A stretch of 64,000 nucleotides of DNA from Hofstenia miamia (taxonomy: Eukaryota > Xenacoelomorpha > Acoela). The translations under genes and the position numbers were made by a program. The notes beneath the pieces were generated by a model. It had not been told where the DNA came from, did no database searches, and saw nothing but the letters and a program-made list of their open reading frames with translations. The stretch covers positions 1,098,184 through 1,162,183 of the forward strand of contig SCFE01000059.1 in NCBI GenBank assembly GCA_004352715.1. Direction: 5' to 3'. Each line of letters begins with the position of its first letter. The stretch's first letter is position 1. This document shows positions 1-11,189 of this stretch, one piece after another.

Positions 1-265
1 ACAAACATATCCGCAATTCCAAATTTCATACAGCTTTTTTTGGTCTGTCTCCATTTATCTCCACAAATTTATCGTGACTGTATTTTGATCTGGTATTAGA
101 TGGAGGAATCACGAATCACTGTAGCTAAAAGAATTTCCATTTAGAATATTATTCACTAGATGTATTGTTGTAAGAGCTTGCTGTCTACTATTGTTTGTCA
201 CTAGTGTAGAGGATGTTTCCTTTTGCAAATCTTGCAGCCCAGAAAAGAATACGCGATATGCACAC

Positions 266-1113
266 TATAGATGGAAGCAGGTTGGGTTGGGTCGAAAATT
301 TCGTGAAACCGGTTGACCGGTTTTTTTAAGTCCTCCACAAACCGTGGCTGTCTGTAGGACAGAATTTATATCTCCGTTTCAAGGAAAGTAAAAAGGATTT
401 TTACTAATATATTATAAGAAAAAAAATTGTCACGACGAAGTCGTCTAATACATTCATTTCGCATATTTGCTTTTACCACTAATAGAGAGAGCAGCGAATA
501 ATGAATGACACTATGACAGCGAGCGATATCGTAAACTATTTTCTAGCAAGGGGGCTATGCCGGTCTGGACCCCAGACCCCCTTCTTTGAAAACGCCCCTG
601 ATTCGTTNNNNNNNNNNNNNNTTTTTTAAGTCCTCCACAAACCGTGGCTGTCTGTAGGACAGAATTTATATCTCCGTTTCAAGGAAAGTAAAAAGGATTT
701 TTACTAATATATTATAAGAAAAAAAATTGTCACGACGAAGTCGTCTAATACATTCATTTCGCATATTTGCTTTTACCACTAATAGAGAGAGCAGCGAATA
801 ATGAATGACACTATGACAGCGAGCGATATCGTAAACTATTTTCTAGCAAGGGGGCTATGCCGGTCTGGACCCCAGACCCCCTTCTTTGAAAACGCCCCTG
901 ATTCGTTGTAACTGTTTTGCTAGTAAAATATGGGCTTAAAAAAATTTCAGTAGAAAAAATTGCTAGTTTTTTTGGCATCCCTGCTTTATTTTTGCTCGAC
1001 CAGTACCGGTAAAATTTTTAGCTTCAATAACCGGTTCAACCGGTAACCCAACCGGTTTGGAAATAAAACCAGTTGGGTTGGGTTGTTAAAAATGTCGACC
1101 GGTTCCATCTATG
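266..1113. mobile_element. Non-autonomous hAT-type element
   Basis: The ends form a short inverted repeat: TATAGATGGAA at the left and TTCCATCTATG at the right, a match of 10 of 11. They are flanked by a perfect 8-bp direct repeat, ATGCACAC, at 258-265 and 1114-1121; 8-bp target duplications are typical of the hAT superfamily. Many ACCGGTT-type motifs (e.g. around 308-320 and 1028-1062) lie near both ends, which resembles subterminal transposase-binding repeats. I see no transposase frame. The true length is probably near 550 bp, because the interior contains a 286-bp duplication next to a short run of N that looks like an assembly error. Confidence 0.72.
322..907. repeat. 286-bp direct duplication flanking a 14-N gap
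   Basis: Bases 322-607 and 622-907 read identically, with 14 Ns between them at 608-621. Both copies lie inside the hAT element. Identity together with placement at a gap suggests two contig ends that overlap and were not merged, rather than a biological tandem repeat. Confidence 0.8.
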
Positions 1114-1121
1114 ATGCACAC

Positions 1122-1902
1122 TGAGCATGCGTAGACGGTTAAATAGAACATTGGCAGTATTAAACTTTAAGATTAAAATATTGAAAATCAAGGCAACAAT
1201 TCAAAAATTATCTAGTAAATGTTTAAAAAAACTTCAATTTCACTGACTTTCAACTGATTTATCTTGCTATCTATGCGAAAATAGGGCGGATTTATATGCG
1301 AAAAAAATTTAAAAATTGCAGATAGTTATGTAAAAAATGAACGATGAAAAAAATTATTCCTCATCAAAATCAGCTTACCGCATAACAATTAAATGAGGTA
1401 TTGTAACTAGCTGAGAAAATTCTGTTTCGGTGACAAAATTAACTGTAGATGAGAATTTATACTCAATTTCACATCAAACCAGTGAGACTTTAAATGATGC
1501 AGCTTTCACTGTGGAGGTATTAGCGGCCTTGCTTCAATTTTGCCTGAATGTGGTTCAAAATTGATTAAGTTGATATTATTTACCAATGGTGTCAGAATTT
1601 CATTTATGGATGAAAATATCTGCTTTATAATGTCTAATGCAAACACCTGCTGTTTAAGATATATGTAAAAAAAAATTGCATTAAATTCGCGTGGTAAATA
1701 AAAGTTACGTTTTCGTCCAATTTAGGCAAAAATGTTGAGAATGTAATTAATTTCGCGCTCTATATACTAACAAGTTGATTGCTTTCGGAAGTTAGCATCT
1801 ATCAAATATATTTTTACTTTGTCATTCTAGAACAGAAAATTTTTCTTAGATTTCATTAAATGAAAATTTCTGGTTTATTAATTAATGCAATAGTTTTTGT
1901 AG
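1122..1902 (+). other. Intron 3' part of upstream oligopeptidase copy
   Basis: This AT-rich stretch runs up to the AG acceptor at 1901-1902. I see no coding similarity in it. The last ~45 bases before the acceptor closely match the same position in the downstream copy (before 25422), so the duplication that made the two genes included intron sequence. Confidence 0.55.
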
Positions 1903-2175
1903 GTTTCGCCAAACACCAATTTAGCTGGTTCTTTTGCTCACTTAGCCGATGGTTACGATGCACAATACTATGGATATTTGTGGAGTGAAGTGTTTTCCTG
2001 TGACATGTTTCATTCGAGGTTTGAAAAAGAAGGCATCATGAATCCAACAGTAGGAAAACAGTATCGTGATTTCATTCTAGCTCCCGGTGGATGCAAGGAT
2101 GGAATGGACATGCTGAAAGATTTCTTAGGACGAGAGCCAAATAACAGCGCTTTTCTCGCTAGCAAAGGCCTATAA
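1903..2175 (+). CDS. Terminal exon of thimet oligopeptidase, upstream tandem copy
   Basis: This 273-bp exon encodes the last 90 residues of an M3A metallopeptidase (thimet oligopeptidase/neurolysin), a cytosolic zinc enzyme that cleaves short peptides. It starts after a polypyrimidine-AG acceptor and ends at TAA. It holds the conserved [14 protein letters not shown] segment, whose tyrosines line the active site in this family, and the typical C-terminal ...SKGL. It is phase 0 and exactly the same length as the last exon at 25422-25694, with 12 base differences that change only one amino acid (Leu versus Phe near the end). The upstream exons must lie to the left of the window, so this is the 3' end of a tandemly duplicated gene. 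Confidence 0.88.
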   Translation, partial: VSPNTNLAGSFAHLADGYDAQYYGYLWSEVFSCDMFHSRFEKEGIMNPTVGKQYRDFILAPGGCKDGMDMLKDFLGREPNNSAFLASKGL

Positions 2176-5100
2176 ATTAGATCAATATTAATTTAATAGA
2201 TTTGTTTTGAAAAAAATTTAGGTGTTAATTCTAGTTTTCATTTATTAATTTAGTTTGGTTTTATGAAGTAAAATTGTAGAGATAAACTCAGTGCCCCTGT
2301 TTTTATAGATTTTTGCTTTTATTAGCTCTTTCAATTGCATTAATGAAAGCTGCAAACTGAAAAAATTGGCATGATTTCATTCAGTTAATTGAGGTTTAAA
2401 TGTAAATAATATTTTAATTTTTTGAACTTTAGCGATCATAGTTTGTGTTTATGTAAATTGTGCATTCATTTAATGAAAAATGATAAATAAATTTTATTTG
2501 AAATTATATCTGTAAAATATACTCGAGTAACGAGATGCTATCATTTAATAACAATAATCATAATAATGTATTATATAGACTATTGACTAAAAGTTAAAGT
2601 TCAACTTTTAATCAATTTAATAGATAGAAAATTAGCTATATGTATAAAAAGTATGGTACTAGTAGTTAGGCAGTTACCCCTGTGCGATAATTCAATTCCT
2701 CCATGCTTTCATTATGGATCACCTTAATTACGCCAACTTTTTAATTACTGATCTAAGCCAAGTGCTTTATAAAAAACTTGGTGTTCAATTAAAGTGAGCA
2801 TTAAATATTTCAACGAAAAACTCATCGAAGATTAGGGATTACATTTTTAAGTCAATTCTTCCACAAAAACTCTTCGTATGGAATTCTTTAAGCTAATCAG
2901 AAATCTATCAACTTATAATACGATTAAAATACCGAGATTTACTCAAACATAATTCAAGATGAAAATTTTTACATGTTAAATATAAGAAAAACTTTTTACA
3001 GGAATTGTTCATTAATATCGCCATTCGAACCTGGAACTCGCTATTTAAAGAAATTTAAATCCCTTAAAAAGTATTTAAAAATCTTTCTTGAACAAAAATA
3101 TATTTCTGGCAAATCATGGCTAGGATATAAATTTTATAACAATGACTACTATAACTCGGTATTAAAATATTACTGTATTAATTTATCCGTACTCTGTAAG
3201 TTGTTTTTGTAATTTATCTGATCTGTATTTATATATTGTGCTTTATGATTTAATGACGCTATTCAGATAAATTATCAGTTATTTGTGAATGTGAAATTTC
3301 TTATCTTATCATAGCTATCAGACCCATTCAAGGGATGATTTTTTAAAGTTATTTACTAATATCACCGGTTTGGTTTCATTGAATTAAGTGTTCTCCCAAG
3401 AACTACGATCGTATGTGATGTTTGAAATATATTTTTTTCTTGGTTTACTTATATTTTCCAGTGTTGGTTGGGCCTTTTGTTATAATTTTTCCAAAAAACA
3501 AATTAAATTTTTCGTAGCAATATACGTAAATCTCGATGAAAGTTTAGCATTCAATAATCTATTTTACCTCGCTGAACATTCAAGGATTATCAAGTGTAAT
3601 CTAGTGATAACTCGCTGAACATTCAAGGATTATCAAGTGTAATCTAGTGATAAATTTCGAAAAGTCTATGTTTAAAAATTCATAATCTAATTCTAAATTC
3701 GCAATTTAAAAAGCAATGAGTTGTTAATTGTATCTCATTGTCCTCAAAAATCATTTTATCGAGCATTTAGATGAGTTGTCTTTGGCTTGTTCTGAAAATA
3801 TAGATTGAATGATGATTAGGAACTGGAATCTAAATTATTCTAGCGCTAAAAAACGAAGGGAAATTGGCCCAATTTTAAATATATTAAATTTAAAATATTC
3901 ACTAATGCAACATTGCTAACAAGAACTACATCATTGAGTAGCATAATAATCGATTATTTTTGGACTTTCTAAAACAAATATTGCATGTCATCATTTTATT
4001 CTAAACCATTGTATTTACATTTATAAAGTTTTCTATGTGATTGGTCTTCTAAAAATCTACGAAGGCGATAAAAACTCCGGAAATAAATACTGATATCAAT
4101 AATTTTATATCATCTCTAGAAAATTACCTTCCAGTATATGCTGTGACAAATTCAAATAAAATGTCAATCTTTTGGATTTCTTAATTTTATCTTAAATTTT
4201 GACCAGAAAGGATGTTGGCGATTAATTAACATCTAAAACAGTAAACCTTTGATAATTAATATTTTGTAAAGCATTGATTCGCGCAGAAATAGTTTCAAAA
4301 TTTTACAAACATCAAGAAATAAGAATAAGAAAGTCTTTATTTAATAAGTGTTTGACAATTTTTATGAGGAATATATTAATATGAGAACTCTTTTTCTCCA
4401 GGGCTTTTTCGTAGGCTGAGGTCTTCCAGGATACAATGTTTTCAGCATTTGACAATGATATTATCTAGCACAGCATTATTATCTAAAAAAAAAATTCGCC
4501 AATACCATGTCGAAGCTGATAAAATCGGATCTGCACCCGCAACAACTCATTCAAGAGAGAACTTTAAATTCGCTCAAAATGATCCACAAGAACTCACAGT
4601 TGTTGATGAATACAATATGAATTCGATTTGTTAATACACAGCGATATGTGTCCTTTTCACTTTTTTAAAGAAAACGTAACACAATTCCTAGGTTTATCAA
4701 AATTCGTTAAAAAATTTATGGTACTCCTGCTGGATCGAGCAAAAGTGAGCAAGGTTTTCCATCAACAGCGTTTTTCAACGACTTAGAATTCATTAAGTGT
4801 TATTAATTTATTACCGAATTTGTAAATAAATATTAATTTCGACTTGAAAAGATTTACGTTTTTCATAAATGCATACCAATTGAAATTATTTTACTTTTTG
4901 TTTATTTATTAAGCAAATTTTTTGTATGAAGCGGTTTAAGTTTATTAACTTGGTTCGATTGGTTTTCATTTGAAAGGGATCGGTTCGGCTTGCAACTTAG
5001 ATGCCAATAAGTTTTATCTTATTATTAGGGCGGATTTCTAGATAATCCTTTCAAATCTCAATTATACTCTTTCACAACAAGTCAAAATGTATTGGTGCTT

Positions 5101-8100
5101 CATTTAAAATATTATATGAGCATTTCATTGAATAATTTCTCATTATTGCTGAAAAATTAAACAAATGCCATGAATATTTTAATTTTTATCAAATTTTAAA
5201 GTAATTTCGACCTACGCAATCTCCATTGGTATTTTACGCAATTTCATTCTGCCTCTTGTGACATAACATGGAAAAATTATAAGCAGATGTTTTCCTCAAT
5301 AGTAATAATAAAGGCTACACTAAAGATAAAAAGTACAGACTGAAATCTAAATAACGAACAGCCTGGATTATAAAAAGTAAAATATCTATTGCAAATTGAA
5401 TACTCAAGCGTATTATATTTAACAAAAACCAAGCTGGGTAGTTGCCTTGCCCAATATGTGAGATTGATCTTGCAAAAAATAATGAAGTGTTGGAGAAAGT
5501 TGATAAATCATTATTCACAAACTACGTTATCGCATGAAGGCGCTGAGCTTTCAACTGCGAATACATTAAGAAGCTATTCAAGTCAACCTACCTCCCCTAA
5601 GTTCTTTGAATTTTTCAAGACAAATCTTTGAAACATACTTTCCAGCATTGCTTGAATGTGTTTGCTTATCCCGAATTCCCTTTTGATGAATTATAAATAT
5701 CAAAATTATGCTGTTGTGTCAACATAATTTTAATAATTTAAAATGTCAGAGGACCATTTTTCAAACTGACTCACATATTACCTCAAAAATCAATTAACAG
5801 ACAAAATTTTTTGTCGTAATTTGTTGCTAAATCAACTCTTTTGTTATATCTTTTAAATCGTATAATCGGCAGAAATCGGAAAAATTCAGCTATTCATTTA
5901 CTTATTTAAATGTAATTTTTTAATAGTCTGGCTTCGAAACACATTTTTGAAATTGCTTCGGCTCTGGCGATTCTGCCCAAATTTTTTTCCCGGTTGTAGC
6001 AATGAGGAATTCCTCTACGCGAAGGAATTCTGTTTTAATTACTCTGAGTAAATACACTGCACAATAAAAGCAAATCATTTAAATACACACTTTAAAGTTA
6101 CTCTCTTTTGCAAAAGCTATTTCACACGACTTTACTTTCTATGGATTTACAAATGATAGATGAAAATTTACAGCTTTATACAGTATAGTTTCGGTGTTTA
6201 TATTGTGTAAGTACGTCTGTTAATTACGTAATTAACCTGTACCCACATCTCACAATTTATAGCGTGATTGTTACTGCAAACATTTTGGTATTAATGAGTC
6301 TTATTTCACCTTAATTTACAACTACGTTACAACTGGACCTACCAAGTTGATGTTATTTTAATACCTGTAACTAAAAGTATTATAGATGATAATTTGTATG
6401 TAGCTCTCAATGGTAAAAACCGAATGGTTTGGACACTAATAATTTATCAACAAATTTATGTTTCTTCGAAGCACTTGGCTTAGGTTTAATAAGCTAAATG
6501 AAATTAGTAATGGTTTTTAACTATTTATTTGCTTATATTTGTTATCAGAATTACTCCCAATAATGATTCACTAATCTACTAGAATCTGGGGAATTTGGAT
6601 AAAAAATCCCTAACTTAGTTAATTATAAATTATCGCCCATTAAGTACATCCCAAGGAAATCTCATTAAGCATATCTTCGACATTGTGGTTGAATTTGCAT
6701 CATATTTTTTATAACTCCAAAATACACTACGTCAGCACATTTTAGCATTTATTAAAGTTTCGTTTCCAACCTTAGATAATCCATTATATCTATTCAGAAA
6801 TAAATACTTCTAAGGCAGACCAACATGTATTGCAATAACTTAGCATGCTTTAGATTCAGTAAACTCAACTACTTCGCATTGATGCATTAAACTGCATACA
6901 GCAAATGTGTCAAAATATATCAAATACTAAACCAGAACAGTTAGCATTGAGATTTCATTATATTATATTTACAATTATTAAGTATATTCAATTGCTTTAA
7001 AAGTGTCATATACATGTATATGCTTTGCCAATTTGGTAATATAAATTTCAATTGAAAATTCCACTTTGATTAGAGCTAGAAATATTCATTTTGAAGCAAC
7101 ATAAAAAAGTATAAATTAAAATTGCGCTTTCCTAACTTTTGCTTTCAAACAGTTCAAAATTTATGCTGAAATGTTGCATACATTATTTTGACATTCCTTT
7201 GAATTAATTTATGATCAGAAATTCTTGCTTTTCGGATAAATTGGCGTAAAGAAATATAATTTCTCAGTTTTCATGTACATATTTCATTCTTTAGCTATTG
7301 CATAATACTAATTGAACTTGTTTATTGCGTTGTCCATTGCACGCTTATTGAAGGTATGCTTGCACGTTTGTAAAAGAGTTACAAAATGTTTGTGTTAATT
7401 ACAGCTCTGTTTACAATGCTCTTTACCTACAATGTCCCGAATCTGTAGTCAATCTCCTTCAGACAACTTAAGGTTTGAATCTTCTTGCAACCATTTTTCA
7501 CTTTCTTCTTCTCTCTTCCTTGTTTGGTCATCATTGAGCGACTAGCTCTTCTGGGGCTGCTCACAATTCTCTGTTTCTTATCGTCTAGCTCTTCGACCTC
7601 ACGGCTCTTCTGGATCTGCTACTAAAGATGATGTTTGTTTTAACCAGACCAGGCCTCTTACAAAATTTTTCTGGTCAGTTTGCATGATTGGCTCTGGATA
7701 AATTTAGTTGGAAATTTTTGTGAATATAATTATATTTCCCAAATTCCTGCGATTATCTGAATTTCGTGGGGCTCACAAGTGCGGATGGATTTATTGATTT
7801 ACTCTTTATTGATCCACTTCCTGTTGTGATACATGTGAAAAGTGCAATCTTCATTTCTGCAAAATTACGTGTAATGTATGCAGTTCAACTTTAGTTGCAT
7901 TCTGAATGATTTAAATATTTTCTATTTGCTAGTTAATTATTTGCAAGCTGTGTGCTCACTAAAATCATGGGCATCATTCAATTCATAATTAACTGTTTGA
8001 CTCATAGTACAGTATTTGTGACACCTGCTACTATTGCAATGAGTTGATTGCTGTAACTAGACTGGTAAGTGTAGTGATTTTCTAGAACACAGAGTATTTT

Positions 8101-8252
8101 CCATTTTTGTATATTAAATATAAGTGAAAACAATTTAACAGCTGGTAAACAGTTCAATTCAGCAAGATTCAATCATATATTGCAAGAAATATACATGTAT
8201 TGATATACATTTATTGGGTCAGAATTTCATTAAAAATTTTTTGCAGTATATT
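2176..8252. other. Intergenic AT-rich stretch, no convincing gene
   Basis: This lies between the two oligopeptidase copies. It starts with a 3' UTR-like region and continues as A+T-rich sequence with frequent stops in all frames. Two short frames stand out slightly from background, at 4449-4634 and about 5440-5631, but neither shows a recognisable domain. A 31-bp direct repeat occurs near 3575-3650. No tRNA or other RNA gene was recognised. Confidence 0.5.
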
Positions 8253-8260
8253 GCATTATC

Positions 8261-9098
8261 CAGTGATGACCAATTTAAACTTCCGTTTAATCTACGTTTA
8301 AACTTTAGGTTATATACAAGTTTATATAAATGTGACAATAATTTAAACTTCAGAGTTTAAACTTCAGTTTATAATTTAGCCTCAATTTAAACTATGAGCG
8401 CCTAATAAATATTATTTCGCACGTGGGAATAACTCGCAAATATTTCAGAAAGATTGGCAACAGAAAGAATTTTTCAAAATTTATGGATGTTTCCCAATAT
8501 ATTCCGTGTATTCTGTTATCTCCCGCAAATTGCTAAGAGAGCTTTGCCAGCTCCAAATTGCTATCGGAAAACCGCCGAAATCGCATCTCTAGGAAAACCA
8601 TTTGCGATTGCCTGACCCAGGGTTCTTAAACGACCCATATGTAAGATAAATGTTTAAGTTAACTAATATTTTATTAAGAACTGTAAAGTTACAGTGAAGT
8701 ATATATATATATATATACATATATATTGGTGATTTGTAACATACTAATGTGAAATTGCGATTACAAAACACCAGAAATGTGAATTTTGTATGTTACAAAC
8801 CACCATTTTCTGGTACGGTACTTCAGGTATATTTTTTTTCAAAAAAAGTTAATGATCCTCTTAATGGCATCTAAATATGAGGTTTTAATACATTTTGAAA
8901 TTTTTTTTTTCAAAAATTCCCAAATGGAGATTTTTCATTGATTTCACATATACTGGTGTTTTGTAGAATTTCCCATATATTGGTGTTTTGTAACAGAAAA
9001 AAATTTTTAACTAAATTTTTTTCCTATGTACAAAACACCATTTGGTTACATAACACCAATATATGTGGTGAGCATTACAAAGCACCAATATATATGAA

Positions 9099-9151
<53 letters not shown>

Positions 9152-9347
9152 TAAAATATGCAATCAATAACAAGCACCTTTCTCATGAACTTCCTGACCA
9201 AGCATTCGTTGCACGTTGCAGGGTAAATATAATGTGTAATGATTATTACTAACAATACAACAAACCAAACTTTAAGCGACGTTTAAATAAATGTGTTCAG
9301 TTTAAACTTTTCATAAAGTTTATATAGGTTTAAACTGATCATCCCTG
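8261..9347. mobile_element. hAT-type MITE with nested insertion
   Basis: The left end CAGTGATGACCA and the reverse complement of the right end, CAGGGATGATCA, form an imperfect inverted repeat. The perfect 8-bp direct repeat GCATTATC flanks it at 8253-8260 and 9348-9355, which fits hAT insertion. Subterminal regions are full of TTTAAAC motifs in both orientations (8280-8395 and 9280-9337). No transposase is present. A related fragment in the opposite orientation at 20810-21003 lacks the middle part, so the (TA)n-bounded segment near 8701-9149 is a later insertion. Confidence 0.72.
8700..9149. mobile_element. Palindromic MITE bounded by (TA)n tracts
   Basis: The core at about 8724-9091 has inverted ends: ATTGGTGATTTGTAAC at the left and the reverse complement of GCATTACAAAGCACCAAT at the right. 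The motif TGGTGTTTTGTA recurs in both orientations inside (near 8766, 8954, 8980, 9032). (TA)n runs flank it at 8700-8717 and 9105-9149. The related fragment at 20810-21003 has only a short TATATA at this point, so the insertion is inferred to have landed in that site, with the TA runs expanding afterwards. Confidence 0.5.
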
Positions 9348-9355
9348 GCATTATC

Positions 9356-11059
9356 GCACCGGGTGTTTAAGAAAAATACTATTTTGCTTGATATTTTGTG
9401 TGTTTCTTAGCAAAGTATTTAAGAAATAAGAGAATCAATCACATAGTAGCGTAAGGCCTAAGTGAAATACTTCATAGGTGCAAAACGTGATGTCTACATT
9501 ATGGGACTCCATTGCAATACATTGCAACATGTGTTAAGACCAGTTGTATTTATCGTATTTACAAAGAAATTATCAGATCAGTTTAAAATAAATTCAATTT
9601 GTAAAACGTAAAATAATTTCCTAAAACTCAATAGAATGTGAAAATCGATTAACAGAAAAAATGCTATGAGCCATAGATGACTAGATATAATCTATATGCG
9701 AAAAGATTGACAAGTAGCGCATACAATATTTACACTTACTCTAAATTTATCCCTTCTAACAATTTTGATATTATATTTGCCGTCACTTGTCAACCGTTTC
9801 ACATGCAAATAATATTTAGTTATTTATCCTATCCTACGACAACTGAAATTTTATTGAATAACATTTTCCCTCGGTCCCGCGACCTCTGACTTTGCGCACG
9901 ACACGCCTCAATGGGTTTAGAATATCTTTGCACCATATCAAGAAAAAGTCAAAGTTCTTTGTTGCCTCCAGCGGCTCAAAACCTTCTAAATACATAAACA
10001 CTGGGTATGGAGAGAATTTAAATCTTTTCAAAAATAAAAAAATTTCTAAGAAAACTTGTTAATCTATTCAACAATCTCTGCCACAGCAATAAGCTTTAAT
10101 AGAAATTTTCAATATTGCATTAATGTGTGTTCCCCAATAGACCTACCAATGCCCCAAGATTTTCATATTTGGAAATAGGCTTGGAGAAATTTCTTTGTAA
10201 ATGTGGAAAAGCGGGTTGTCCTTTAAAACGGAAATTAGGCTGTTTAAGGTTAACAAGAAACAGCATTATAGACTTAGATAAATTGCTTTTAACGTGGCAA
10301 TGTTGCACCATACAGAGCCGGTGGAAATCGGAGGTAGGAGGTAGTGGTTGTGTTGATAGGGCAGTTACGCCCTCAAATCAACTTTTCAAGAAACCTTCCA
10401 AAATTTATAATTTAATTGTAATTTACCTCTTCTCTCTTCACCAGAATTCGTTAGTTTTCGGAAAAAGTAGGATTTTTCATTAAAAAATGTTAATATTTTC
10501 ATGCTCTTCATGTACCGGAATAAATTTTATCAAAAATGCTAAAAATTAATGAATAAATCCATGCAAATCCTGGAATTCCCAAACTTTCTTGGAAAACATT
10601 GTTTGAAAATGTAGAGAAAATGGAATATAACTCTAATCTTAACCAGCATGGCGTCTTTTTAAGGAGAGAAACTGTATTTCTACATTCACAAAAACCTTTT
10701 TCTAATCCTATTAGAAAGCCTGGAAATCGTGAAGCATAGACACATCTATTGATGAACGTACTTGAATGTAGATGTTGAAAATTTGAACTGAAGGGCATTG
10801 TTGTGCTGCGCCTAAAGTAGGTACTTGAAACCATTACCTATTTTTCATTGAAAATTCAGATTGCTTTAAATAATTTTGACTTCTACCATATCTAGTCTTC
10901 AGGTATGTATAAGATTAAAGCCCAAGTAATCAACAACCAAATTTAGCTGTTTCTATATATATATATATAGGCCTATACATATATGAAGTTAACAGGCATT
11001 TGATATTATATGGAAACAAAATAGTTTGTGAATTTTAAGTACTTCGCATTTTATTTTAG
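9356..11059. other. Upstream region of oligopeptidase copy B
   Basis: This stretch contains an imperfect inverted pair of one repeat family, with arms at about 10145-10280 (+) and 10590-10745 (-), which accounts for the two moderately long open frames there. A short (TA)n run lies at about 10956-10970. No promoter motif could be assigned. Any non-coding 5' exon of the oligopeptidase gene would lie here, because the coding start is in an exon that begins with an AG acceptor. Confidence 0.45.
10145..10745. repeat. Inverted pair of a diverged dispersed repeat
   Basis: Reading 10145-10280 forward and 10590-10745 as reverse complement gives an alignable sequence: a stretch like ATAGGCTTGGAGAAA, then TTGTAAATGTGGAAA, then a matching GGTTAAGATTAGA-type block. 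The divergence is high. It is unclear whether this is a folded MITE or two independent insertions. Confidence 0.4.
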
Positions 11060-11066
11060 CTTTAGA

Positions 11067-11189
11067 ATGGTTGCAGAAAATAGGCTTAATTGGAATTTAA
11101 CCGTTGAAAACATTGAGTCTATTTCGAAAAACATTATTTCAGAAAGTACTGCGCTTCTTAATTGGATTGCTACGCTCAAGACAGACCAA
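11067..11189 (+). CDS. THOP1: M3 oligopeptidase exon 1 (coding start)
   Basis: The exon begins at the AG acceptor (11058-11059), so an upstream non-coding exon is likely. The ATG at 11067 gives [12 protein letters not shown], which matches the N-terminal family pattern of an Asn-x-Leu-x-Trp-x-Leu helix. It ends before GT at 11190, phase 0. Confidence 0.75.

Noticed and set aside
4449-4634. Possible exon with AG acceptor and slightly higher G+C
   Set aside because: No family match in any frame and no partner exons. A different frame (start near 4508) is equally open, so coding cannot be supported.
8938-9150. 70-codon frame ending in Ile-Tyr repeats
   Set aside because: It is a translation of the MITE and the adjacent (TA)n run.
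10508-10834. 108-codon - strand frame, and the 118-codon frame at 10127-10483
   Set aside because: They are opposite arms of one diverged repeat and show no protein motif.
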